From assembly GCA_965232975.1 (NCBI GenBank), contig CBDDRG010000232.1:1-12474 (forward strand): a stretch of 12,474 nt of DNA, written 5' to 3'. The position numbers were made by a program, and so were the translations under genes. This DNA comes from CBDDRG01 sp965232975 (GTDB lineage Bacteria > Pseudomonadota > Gammaproteobacteria > Pseudomonadales > Porticoccaceae). The notes beneath the pieces were generated by a model, which saw only the letters and a program-made list of their open reading frames with translations, did not search any database and was not told the DNA's origin. Shown piece after piece: positions 1 to 6,682 of the stretch (position 1 is its first letter; every line of letters starts with the position of its first letter).

Positions 1-141
1 GTGGTGGCTGTAATCAACAGGTGGAGGTCAGCCTTCAATTTTTCGCCTTGGTCAGAGTGCGCTACCTCGCGTGAACGGTCACCCCGTCGGCAATCGCTGC
101 TGCGACGCCCGCGTAATTTCCCCGCCGTGAAGCCTAGCGCG
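1..141. other. Left-edge stretch with no recognised gene
   Basis: No gene is recognised here. One plus-strand frame is open from the window edge to a TGA at 72-74 and could be the last 23 residues of a protein that starts outside the window. Its residues (ending in ALVRVRYLA) match no family I know. The stretch does not fold into an evident tRNA or other stable RNA by eye. It leads directly into a plus-strand intrinsic terminator, which fits the end of a rightward transcript. Confidence 0.3.
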
Positions 142-175
142 CCCCTGCAATCTTCGTCGCAGGGGTTTTTGCTTT
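142..175 (+). terminator. Rho-independent terminator
   Basis: A perfect 7-bp GC-rich stem, CCCCTGC (142-148) with GCAGGGG (159-165), closes a 10-base loop. It is followed by five T, then GC, then five more T. The T tract lies only on the plus strand, so it ends a rightward transcript coming from the left edge. It sits only about 35 bases before the HNH gene. Confidence 0.8.
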
Positions 176-209
176 TTGGGGCTGGCTATTTCTTCTCGGG
201 GTGGCGGTG

Positions 210-770
210 ATGTCAGCCAAGATCCTGCGCCTGAATCTCGCCGGTCAGCCCATCGAATGGATCGATTGGCAGGAGGCCGTCTGCCTGCACGCCCGCAACC
301 TGGTGGCCTGGAGCCTCGGCGACTTGGTGCGCACGGTGCGCGGTGGGCGCTCCCGGGTCACCGGACGGTGCTCGGTGATCGAGGTGCCGAGCATCGTCGC
401 CTGCGGCGGCGGCCAGATGGCGCGCCCGCGCGCCCGCTACCCGCTGACCAATCCAACCCTGTTTGCCCGCGACAATTTTTTCTGCATGTATTGCGCGCTG
501 GAGTTTCCCGCTGCCAGCCTGACCCGCGACCACGTCGTGCCGGTGTCGCGCGGCGGCGGCGACCGCTGGGAGAACGTGGTCGCCGCCTGCCGGCGCTGCA
601 ATCAGCACAAGGCCGATTACCTGCCCGACGAGATCGGCATGGAGCTGGTCGCGCTGCCCTATTGCCCCAACAACGCCGAATACCTGGCGTTGATCAATTC
701 CCGCCGCATCCTCGGCGATCAAATGGAATTTCTACGTAGCCAGTTTTCGCGCAGTCGCCGCTGGCTATAG
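210..770 (+). CDS. HNH endonuclease family protein
   Basis: This is a 186-residue protein with a C-terminal HNH/McrA-like nuclease fold. The treble-clef zinc ligands are visible as Cys92-x2-Cys95 and Cys127-x2-Cys130. The catalytic segment is Asp107-His108 in TRDHVVPVSRGG, followed by Asn122 in WENVV and Asn131-x-His133 after the second CxxC. The first 80 residues (LNLAGQPIEWIDWQEAV) resemble the N-terminus of stand-alone HNH proteins common in proteobacteria, whose biological role is not established. The ATG at 210 is preferred because GGGGTGG lies about six bases upstream. An in-frame GTG at 201 would add three residues but has no ribosome site. There are no toxin, restriction-methylase or phage neighbours, so a restriction or homing role is not supported. 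It is convergent with the RND gene, with only 16 bases between the two stop codons. Confidence 0.88.
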   Translation: MSAKILRLNLAGQPIEWIDWQEAVCLHARNLVAWSLGDLVRTVRGGRSRVTGRCSVIEVPSIVACGGGQMARPRARYPLTNPTLFARDNFFCMYCALEFPAASLTRDHVVPVSRGGGDRWENVVAACRRCNQHKADYLPDEIGMELVALPYCPNNAEYLALINSRRILGDQMEFLRSQFSRSRRWL

Positions 771-786
771 CTATTTGCGGAAGACC

Positions 787-3700
787 TCAGGTCGGTTGTT
801 TGGCGCGGCGGTTGCGGAAGCGCGCGACGCCGCCTTCGAGCAGCGAGTATACCGGCGGCACCACCACCAGCGTCAGCAGGGTCGAAGAGATCATACCGCC
901 GATCACCGCAATCGAAAGCGGGCCGTTGGTTTCGGCGCCGGCGCCAAGCCCGAGGGCGGCCGGGAACAGCGCGAGGATGATCGTAAACGAGGTCATCAAT
1001 ACTGGCCGCAGACGGATGGGGCAGGCGGTGAGCAGCGCCTGCTGAATCGGCATGCCCTTGTTACGGTGTTGATTGGTGATGTCCACCAGCAGAATGGAGT
1101 TCTTGGCGACCAGGCCGACCAGCAGCACCAGTCCGATCATGGAATAGGTGTTCAGGGTGTTGCCGGTCACCCACAGCGCGACGATGCCACCAATCATCGC
1201 CAGCGGTTGGGCGGTCATGATGATGGCCGGCTGCAGGAAGGAGTTGAACTGGCTCGCCAGCACCATGTACAGCAGGATGGTGGCGAGCGCGAAGACAAAC
1301 GCCATGTTGCTGGCAGTCTTGCCGAACTCCGCTGCCTGGCCCTTGAAGGTGACCTCGTAACCCAGGGGCAGCATTTGGCTCGCTTCCTTCTGAATCAGCG
1401 CGATAGCTTCGCCCAGGGGCATTTTGGGGGATCCATAGAAGGGGGCGGCGTAGCGCAGGTCATAGCGGGCGATGCTCGCCGGGCCGATGATTTCGTTCAG
1501 TGTGGCGACGGCGTCGGCGCGCACCAGTTCGCCGCCCGACGAGCGCAGATAAATGCGCTTGAGATCCTCCGCCGAGCTGAAGTGGCCGGGCGCGGCCTTG
1601 ACGCGCACGTCGTAGCGCTCGCCATCGCCAGGACTGTCGTTGTATTTGGCGGCATCCACGCCGCCGATCAAAGTATTCACCGCCGTCGCCACATCCCGCG
1701 TCGACAGCCCGGCACCGGCGGCGCGCACCGGATCCACTTCGAGGCGGTACTGAGGCAGGTCGAGCTGTAGATCGAGGTCGAGGGGGCCGATGCCGGGTTC
1801 CAGCGCCAGCTTGTCCCGCAGTTGCGCCGCGAGGCGGGCGACCTCTTCCAGGTTGGCCCCGCGCACGACGAACTGGAGCGGCTCGCCACGCAGCCCGCCG
1901 AGGGTCGGCATCGGTGCCGGAAAAGCGCGCACGCCGGGAATCGCCGCGAATTCGACGGCCAGCTCTTTGAGCAGTTCCTGCTGGCTCTGGGTGCGCTGCT
2001 CGCGGGGCACCATGCGCACGAAGCCCGCGCCCTCCGTGACCTGGCGCTGGCCGGTGCCGACGCCAAAAAAGCTGGCGGACACGGTGTCGCTGTGGCGGTC
2101 GAGTACCGCTTCGACGTCGGCCAGACGCGCGAGGGTGTAATCCAGGTTGGCGCCGAGCGGCGTTTTGAGGATCACCAAAAAGCCGCCTTCGTCGAGCGCA
2201 GGTGAAAACTCGGTGCCGATCGCCTTGAAAGTCAGCGAACAGAGCGCGACGGTCGCCAGGGTGATAACTATCACTGTCCAGCGGAAGCGCAGTGCCAGCC
2301 CGAGCAGATTGGCGTACCCGGCCTCCATGGCGCGGAAGCTGCGTTCGAGCCACCGGTACAGTCCGCGTTCGTGGTGTTCAACCTGCAGGAACCGCGAGCA
2401 CAGCATGGGTGTCAGGGTCATCGAGACGAACCAGGACACCAGCACCCCACAGGCGACGACGACGGCAAAGGATGCGAAGAAACGCCCAATCACGCCGCCC
2501 ATGAACACCACGGGAACGAAGATGGCTACCAGGGACAACGTCGTCGCCACGACCGGGAAAACTACTTCGGCGGTGCCGTTGATGGCCGCGCTGACCGGGT
2601 CGGGGTCGTGGGACTCGCGGTGGCGGAAGATGTTTTCGAGCACCACGATGGCGTCATCCACCACGATGCCGATCAACAGCAGCAGCGCGAGCAGGGTCAT
2701 GGAGTTGAGCGTGTAGTCGAAGAAATAGATCACCGCAACCGCGCCCAGCAGTGAAATCGGAATGGCGACGGCGATGATCAGCGTCGAGCGAATGCTTTTG
2801 AGGAACATCCACACCACCAGCGCGGTGAGCAGCGTGCCAAGCAGCAGGTGCTCCTGCAGCGCCTCGACCATCTCAATGACGAAGATCGAATCATCGATGG
2901 CGATAGACAGCGTCATCCCCGGTGGCAACTGGGGTAACAGTTGTTCATCCAGTCGGCGCTTGACCTCCTCGATGATGGCGACGGTATTGGCATTGGCGAT
3001 CTTGATGACGCCGAGGCCGATGGCCTCCGCATTGTTGTAGTGCGCGACACTGCGGGCGTCGGCGAGGCCGTCCTCGATGGTGGCAATGTCGCCGAGGTGC
3101 AGGGGCGCGCCGTCACGATAGGCGACCACCAATTCGGCCAGCTCGTGAGGGTTGTGGTACTCCATGTCGAGCTTGAGCAGGCGTTCGGTAGCGCGCCCGG
3201 TGAGGAAGCCGCCGGGCATGATGAAATGCTCATTGCGAATCGCCGCGAGAACTTCGCCGGTGCCGATGGTGACGGCGGCCATGCGGTCGAGGTCGAGATT
3301 GACGCGGATGGTGCGGAGGCGCTGCCCGGCGATCTGGATCTGGCCGACGCCGTTGATGGTTTCGAGGTTCTTTTTGAGGACGTTATTGGCGTAGCTGTTC
3401 AGTTGCTGTTCAGTGCGATCGCCCTGCAGAGCCAGCCACAGGATGGGCGCGGCGCCGAATTCGATCTTGGCCACGATCGGCGGATCGGCATCGTCCGGCA
3501 GTTGCGGCAGTACCTGATTGACCTTCGATTGCACCTCGTTGAACGCGGCCTCAATGTCCTTGTCGAGATCGAAGGTGATGATCACGGTCGAGGTGCCCGG
3601 GGACGATGTCGATTCGATGTGCTCGATACCGGGCACACTGTTGACGGACGTCTCGATGATGTTGGTGATAGCGGCATCGATGACGTCGGGGTTGGCGCCC

Positions 3701-3855
3701 GGCAGCGTCGTGGTCACCGAAATCAGCGGGAATTCGGCTTGTGGAAAGCGATCGACGCCCAAGCGTTCATAGCCGATGATTCCAAACAGGACCATCAGCG
3801 CCGACAGCATGGTGGTCAGCACATGGCGATTGATCGACAGCGACGGCAGGGTCAT
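787..3855 (-). CDS. RND efflux transporter, inner-membrane permease (HAE1 family)
   Basis: This 1022-residue proton-driven resistance-nodulation-division pump is the inner-membrane part of a tripartite exporter. It is full length for the family (AcrB is about 1050). The N-terminal TM1 lies near residues 11-28. TM4 carries the proton-relay pair Asp400-Asp401 in GIVVDDAIVVLEN. The TM10 lysine is Lys918 in GLVAKNSILLVD. These correspond to Asp407, Asp408 and Lys940 of AcrB. The protein shows the usual two-fold repeat, with large periplasmic loops near 30-335 and 550-850. The GAGAETNGPLSIAVIGG stretch (971-987) leads into TM12. Its ATG overlaps the adaptor stop codon as ATGA (3852-3855), so the two are translationally coupled. 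The substrate cannot be told from sequence. No outer-membrane channel gene is adjacent. The charged RNRRAKQ tail is cytoplasmic. Confidence 0.96.
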   Translation of the reverse strand: MTLPSLSINRHVLTTMLSALMVLFGIIGYERLGVDRFPQAEFPLISVTTTLPGANPDVIDAAITNIIETSVNSVPGIEHIESTSSPGTSTVIITFDLDKDIEAAFNEVQSKVNQVLPQLPDDADPPIVAKIEFGAAPILWLALQGDRTEQQLNSYANNVLKKNLETINGVGQIQIAGQRLRTIRVNLDLDRMAAVTIGTGEVLAAIRNEHFIMPGGFLTGRATERLLKLDMEYHNPHELAELVVAYRDGAPLHLGDIATIEDGLADARSVAHYNNAEAIGLGVIKIANANTVAIIEEVKRRLDEQLLPQLPPGMTLSIAIDDSIFVIEMVEALQEHLLLGTLLTALVVWMFLKSIRSTLIIAVAIPISLLGAVAVIYFFDYTLNSMTLLALLLLIGIVVDDAIVVLENIFRHRESHDPDPVSAAINGTAEVVFPVVATTLSLVAIFVPVVFMGGVIGRFFASFAVVVACGVLVSWFVSMTLTPMLCSRFLQVEHHERGLYRWLERSFRAMEAGYANLLGLALRFRWTVIVITLATVALCSLTFKAIGTEFSPALDEGGFLVILKTPLGANLDYTLARLADVEAVLDRHSDTVSASFFGVGTGQRQVTEGAGFVRMVPREQRTQSQQELLKELAVEFAAIPGVRAFPAPMPTLGGLRGEPLQFVVRGANLEEVARLAAQLRDKLALEPGIGPLDLDLQLDLPQYRLEVDPVRAAGAGLSTRDVATAVNTLIGGVDAAKYNDSPGDGERYDVRVKAAPGHFSSAEDLKRIYLRSSGGELVRADAVATLNEIIGPASIARYDLRYAAPFYGSPKMPLGEAIALIQKEASQMLPLGYEVTFKGQAAEFGKTASNMAFVFALATILLYMVLASQFNSFLQPAIIMTAQPLAMIGGIVALWVTGNTLNTYSMIGLVLLVGLVAKNSILLVDITNQHRNKGMPIQQALLTACPIRLRPVLMTSFTIILALFPAALGLGAGAETNGPLSIAVIGGMISSTLLTLVVVPPVYSLLEGGVARFRNRRAKQPT

Positions 3856-4976
3856 GGCGGGCTGGCGTTTTGGATCGCGACCGGCGCGCCGTCGGTCAGA
3901 AAGCCCGCGCCATCCACGGCGACAACGGTTCCCGCTGCAAGGCCGGAGACCAGTTCGACGCCGTTGGCGGTGCGCTCTCCCGTTTGCACCAGGTGCTGGC
4001 GCGCGATGCCGTCGACGATGGCGTAGACCACGCTGCCGGCGGGGCGCAGCACCAGCGCCGCCTCGGGCACGACTACCGCATCGCGGCGCACGCCCAGGAC
4101 GATGGTGGCGTTGACGCTGGCACCGGGCTTCCAGGTGCCAGGATTTTTGACCACGCTGAAGCAGTTGATGGCGCGGTTGGCTTTGCCCACGGTCGGACGG
4201 ATCTCAGAGATGGTGCTGGTCACCGTCGTCGCCGGGTCGAGTGGCGATACCACGCGCACCGTCTGGCCCAGGGCCACGCGGCTCGCCATGGCTTCCGGCA
4301 GCGGCAGGCGAATCCGCAGCGGGTCTATCTGAATGATGCGAAACAGCGGGACGCCGATTTTGATGAAATCGCCGGGGCTGATCAGCTCGGCATCGACGAT
4401 GCCGCCGTAGGGAGCCAGGATGCGGGTTTTGGTCAGGCTGCGCTTGGCCTGCTTCACATCTTCCTGCGTCTCGCGCACCTGTTCCTCGAGTTTGCGCAAC
4501 TGGGTCTTGGCGGTGTCCAATTGATCCGCTGAAATCAGCTTCTTTGCGCTCAACTCCGTATAGCGGTCGACGGTGCGCTGCTGGTTCGCCAGCAGCGCAT
4601 CAAGCTGGGCGAGTTCGGCGCGGGCGCCGCGCTCGGCGATTTCATAATTCTCGGTGTCCAGCTCCGCCAGCACCTGGCCGGGCACCACGGTCTCCCCAGC
4701 GCGGATGAAGCCCTGCAGGATACGACCCGGGACCTCGGTCGCGACCTCCGGCGCGATCATCGCCTCCAGCTCGCCGATGACGCGCTCGGCGACTTCGATA
4801 TCCATCTGCCGAGCGGGGGCAACGGTGATACGGGTGGTCTGGGCGACGGGCGCGGCAGCTGTGGGGGCATCCTTGCCACAGCCTGCAAGCGTCAGCAGGG
4901 CGACCACCGCCAGCGTTTTGGCTAGGCCTGGCCAAGCAATGACGGCGCCAATGGTTGGCGTTTGTCTGGGATTCAT
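3852..4976 (-). CDS. RND efflux periplasmic adaptor (membrane fusion protein), lipoprotein
   Basis: This is a 374-residue HlyD/AcrA-type adaptor that links the RND permease to an outer-membrane channel. It begins with a lipoprotein signal: hydrophobic LAKTLAVVALLTL, then the lipobox LAGC with lipidated Cys33. Domain order fits the family. The first lipoyl half is near 74-110 (EVPGRI, AGETVVPGQVLAELD). An alpha-helical hairpin spans roughly 110-182 and is rich in Gln/Glu/Lys with TELSAKKLIS. The second lipoyl half is near 183-215 (RILAPYGGIVDAELISPGD). A beta-barrel (217-295) and a membrane-proximal domain (298-370, VVVPEAAL) follow. The ATG at 4976 is chosen because AAGG lies about seven bases upstream and it puts the signal peptide at the N-terminus. 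The frame stays open upstream to 5102, but that extension is not protein-like. It is the first gene of the efflux operon. Confidence 0.93.
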   Translation of the reverse strand: MNPRQTPTIGAVIAWPGLAKTLAVVALLTLAGCGKDAPTAAAPVAQTTRITVAPARQMDIEVAERVIGELEAMIAPEVATEVPGRILQGFIRAGETVVPGQVLAELDTENYEIAERGARAELAQLDALLANQQRTVDRYTELSAKKLISADQLDTAKTQLRKLEEQVRETQEDVKQAKRSLTKTRILAPYGGIVDAELISPGDFIKIGVPLFRIIQIDPLRIRLPLPEAMASRVALGQTVRVVSPLDPATTVTSTISEIRPTVGKANRAINCFSVVKNPGTWKPGASVNATIVLGVRRDAVVVPEAALVLRPAGSVVYAIVDGIARQHLVQTGERTANGVELVSGLAAGTVVAVDGAGFLTDGAPVAIQNASPP

Positions 4977-5154
4977 CTGGCACCTTGGCGCGCGTGGTAT
5001 TTGGGGGCGCCCAAGACGGGCGAAAGGCGGCTTCTTGCCTTCGAAATGGGGGTCAATTGTGCGTGCGGTCTCTAGTTGGACGTTTTCTATCCGAATCTGC
5101 ACACAACCCGCCTATAAACAAACGCCACCGAAAACAAACGCCACCGAGCGCGCA
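4977..5154 (-). promoter_or_regulatory. Leader region of the efflux operon
   Basis: This is non-coding sequence directly upstream of the adaptor gene. It holds the ribosome-binding site (AAGG, about seven bases before the ATG) and a 16-base-period tandem repeat at 5116-5146. I could not find a convincing -35/-10 pair within it. A TTGACC on the minus strand about 70 bases before the start has no matching -10. A TTTATAGG beside the tandem repeat is AT-rich but lacks a good -35. Confidence 0.45.
5116..5146. repeat. Two-copy tandem repeat, 16-base period
   Basis: AAACAAACGCCACCG occurs at 5116-5130 and again at 5132-5146, identical over 15 bases with a single A between. It lies 140-170 bases upstream of the adaptor ATG and ends eight bases before the MITE-like element. 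Such a repeat could bind a regulator in two adjacent major-groove turns (1.5 helical turns apart) or be a simple replication-slippage duplication. No regulator gene is adjacent. Confidence 0.8.
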
Positions 5155-5324
5155 CCAGGAGCCTGTCGGATCTACGCGTCCGTAGCGAGGAAAACTCCGA
5201 TCTAGGACGGGTTTTGCGCAAATTTGCCGCGAATAGCGGGCGCCATCCAACGAAGACTTGCGCAAAACATAACCAATTTCGGCTTTTCGGCAGCAGGACA
5301 GCCTTGAGTTCGACAGGCTCCTGG
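5155..5324. mobile_element. MITE-like element with 14-bp terminal inverted repeats
   Basis: CCAGGAGCCTGTCG at 5155-5168 is the exact reverse complement of CGACAGGCTCCTGG at 5311-5324. They bound a 170-base element with no coding capacity. Inside is a second perfect inverted repeat of 11 bases, GTTTTGCGCAA (5211-5221) with TTGCGCAAAAC (5258-5268). There is also a small hairpin, CTACG-CGTC-CGTAG (5172-5185). Small size, perfect ends, nested dyads and no open reading frame are what a miniature inverted-repeat transposable element or a deletion derivative of an IS looks like. Its right 53 bases match 12286-12338 at 40 of 53 positions, so the sequence is repeated in the genome. No clear target-site duplication is seen at the exact repeat boundaries. 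Confidence 0.6.
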
Positions 5325-5365
5325 CAGCTTAATAACTCGCAGGCGGTGCGTGGCCGGCGGCGGGC

Positions 5366-5394
5366 ATTATACCGGCGCTCGGCAATAAAGCTAA
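5366..5394 (-). promoter_or_regulatory. Possible sigma70 promoter reading toward the efflux operon
   Basis: On the minus strand a perfect TATAAT (5366-5371) is preceded, after a 17-base spacer, by TTAGCT (5389-5394), which matches only 3 of 6 consensus -35 bases. Transcription from here would run leftward through the MITE-like element and give the adaptor gene a leader of nearly 400 bases. The good -10 and correct spacing support it; the poor -35 weakens it. Confidence 0.35.
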
Positions 5395-5603
5395 CGACCG
5401 TGCCCAGTGCCGAGTTCGAGCGCCGACGGGCTTGGGCGTGGCCGTGAATCCAAGGTGTGGTGAGACGCTCGCGCCGCTCGCCAACCTCTCGCCCAGCCGC
5501 GCGGATCATACTTTAAAAGGGGGCACTTTCGAGCTCCCCAAAGTGTCGCTTCCGGCGTGCCCAGTGGGGTCCGTAGCGCTCCGTTCCGAACGCTTTGCCG
5601 GCC

Positions 5604-5632
5604 AAAAATCAAGTTGCCCGAAATTGATTTTT
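5604..5632. repeat. A/T-rich 9-bp inverted repeat
   Basis: AAAAATCAA (5604-5612) and TTGATTTTT (5624-5632) are perfect reverse complements separated by 11 bases. It stands out in GC-rich surroundings and ends in a T run on the plus strand. It could be a protein-binding dyad or a weak terminator, but the stem is too A/T-rich for a typical one. Confidence 0.5.
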
Positions 5633-5741
5633 TATGGTTGAATGCCCCAGATCAGGCGGCCCCATCGCATTTTCAACGCACATCTAGGCGGTAGACGGGT
5701 GTCCGTGGTTGACCTGGGTCATGGCCCGGGCTGCTCAATGG

Positions 5742-5791
5742 TTGGCGGTGCCCTTAATAAGCAGTACTGTTATCGAGTCGGTTATCGAGTC
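5742..5791 (+). promoter_or_regulatory. Direct repeat and weak promoter before the hydrolase gene
   Basis: GTTATCGAGTC is present twice, at 5769-5779 and 5781-5791, with a 12-base period. The second copy ends about 65 bases before the TTG start. A weak plus-strand promoter, TTGGCG (5742-5747), 17 bases, TACTGT (5765-5770), overlaps the first copy. If real, the repeats would lie over the start of transcription, a usual place for an operator. The repeat is certain; the promoter is only a guess. Confidence 0.3.
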
Positions 5792-5856
5792 AGTCGCCCG
5801 TCACTGAATTGCCAAACACTTCAATCAACTTAAACTCAACGAAAAAGGGGAAACCA

Positions 5857-6642
5857 TTGGCTACTTGGACTGAAACAACGACCAGCGTTGCCGGCACCGA
5901 TCTCGTGATGGTTCGCGGGGGCACCGGCAAACCGCTATTCGTACTCCACGACGAGATGGGGTACACAGGTTGGATGACTTGGAATGACGAGCTGGCCAAG
6001 GTGCGCGAGCTAATCATTCCGATGCAGCCCGGCTTTGGCAAAACGCCCAAGCAGGATTGGATATGGCGCCATCGCGATGTGGCGATTTTTTATCTGAACG
6101 TCATCCGTGAACTCAAGCTTGGCAAGGTAGATGTGCTGGGCTTTTCTGCCGGCGGCTACATAGCCGCCGAGATGGCCGCTGCCAACCCCGAAATGCTCGC
6201 GAGCGTGACCTTGGTCGCGCCCATGGGCATCAAACCCGATCAAGGTGAGATTGCTGAAATGTTCGCCTGTACGATCAACTCCTACCTGCGCCTGACCGTC
6301 GAGACTCAGGAAGGCGAATTCGGCAAGATCTACGGCGGCGCCATGACGCCAGAGACCTTCGAGTCCTTCGAAGACGCGCGCGCCGAAAGTGCGCGCATCG
6401 GCTGGGAACCCTATATGTTCAACCCCAGCCTGCCGTGGCTGCTGCGCAGCGCCAAAAACGCCAACCTGAAGACCTTGCTGATCCGCGGGGACAAGGATCG
6501 CGTGGTGCCCCAGGGTTGTATCGACAAGTACAACGCGGCGATTCCCCAGGCTCAGGTCGTCAGCATTGCCGGCGCCGGTCACCGTCCGGAAATCGAGCAG
6601 ATCCCGGCCTTCGTCAAAGCCGTCAAAGATTTTTTAGCGTAA
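5857..6642 (+). CDS. Alpha/beta hydrolase paired with a flavin monooxygenase
   Basis: This is a 261-residue cytoplasmic alpha/beta-fold hydrolase. The nucleophile elbow is GFSAGG with Ser97. The acid is Asp214 in GDKDRVVP and the base is His242 in GAGHRPEIEQ. The usual oxyanion motif HGxxG is replaced by HDEMG (31-35), a variant I recall from hydrolases found beside luciferase-like monooxygenases. A cap region spans roughly 123-190. Translation is assigned to TTG at 5857 because AGGGG lies six bases upstream and the fold begins soon after. Another in-frame TTG at 5809 would add a 16-residue Asn/Lys-rich stretch without a ribosome site. It is 40 bases upstream of the monooxygenase and almost certainly co-transcribed. 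Likely reactions are ester, lactone or C-C bond hydrolysis of a product of the monooxygenase. The substrate is unknown. Confidence 0.88.
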   Translation: MATWTETTTSVAGTDLVMVRGGTGKPLFVLHDEMGYTGWMTWNDELAKVRELIIPMQPGFGKTPKQDWIWRHRDVAIFYLNVIRELKLGKVDVLGFSAGGYIAAEMAAANPEMLASVTLVAPMGIKPDQGEIAEMFACTINSYLRLTVETQEGEFGKIYGGAMTPETFESFEDARAESARIGWEPYMFNPSLPWLLRSAKNANLKTLLIRGDKDRVVPQGCIDKYNAAIPQAQVVSIAGAGHRPEIEQIPAFVKAVKDFLA

Positions 6643-6682
6643 GCCTATTAGCCTAAGCCAGCCAGTCACTGAGGACATTGCC

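Larger units (their letters stand above)
5325..5856. other. Non-coding intergenic region between divergent operons
   Basis: About 530 bases without a credible gene separate the MITE-like element from the hydrolase start. It contains a minus-strand TATAAT (5366-5371) and an imperfect compound inverted repeat at 5373-5425: CGGCGCTC with GAGCGCCG, and within it CTCGGCA with TGCCGAG. There is a hairpin CACTTT/AAAGTG at 5524-5545 with an alternative outer pairing GGGCAC/GTGCCC (5521-5562). An A/T-rich inverted repeat lies at 5604-5632 and a direct repeat at 5769-5791. Short open frames in it have no recognisable protein features and no good ribosome sites. No tRNA or known small RNA was recognised. 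Confidence 0.6.

Noticed and set aside
775..1770. Long plus-strand open frame of 331 codons opposite the RND gene
   Set aside because: It is antisense to a clear RND permease. The composition is rich in Arg, Gly, Gln, His and Asp without domains, as expected for a GC-rich shadow frame.
1460..2353. Minus-strand frame of 297 codons in another phase within the RND gene
   Set aside because: It is an out-of-phase shadow, very rich in Arg, Ala, Gly and Pro. The RND frame is intact throughout, so there is no frameshift.
2941..4026. Plus-strand open frame of 361 codons
   Set aside because: It is antisense to the start of the RND gene and the end of the adaptor, with Asp/Gly/Val-rich low-information translation.
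4977..5102. N-terminal extension of the adaptor to 5102
   Set aside because: The extension would bury the lipoprotein signal peptide, and the ATG at 4976 has a good ribosome site.
5087..5509. Minus-strand open frame of 140 codons across the MITE-like element
   Set aside because: It has no protein family features and spans both terminal repeats and the tandem repeat; it is best read as chance.
5642..5833. Small plus-strand ORF of 63 codons before the hydrolase
   Set aside because: It has no ribosome site and no recognisable features, and it spans the direct-repeat region.
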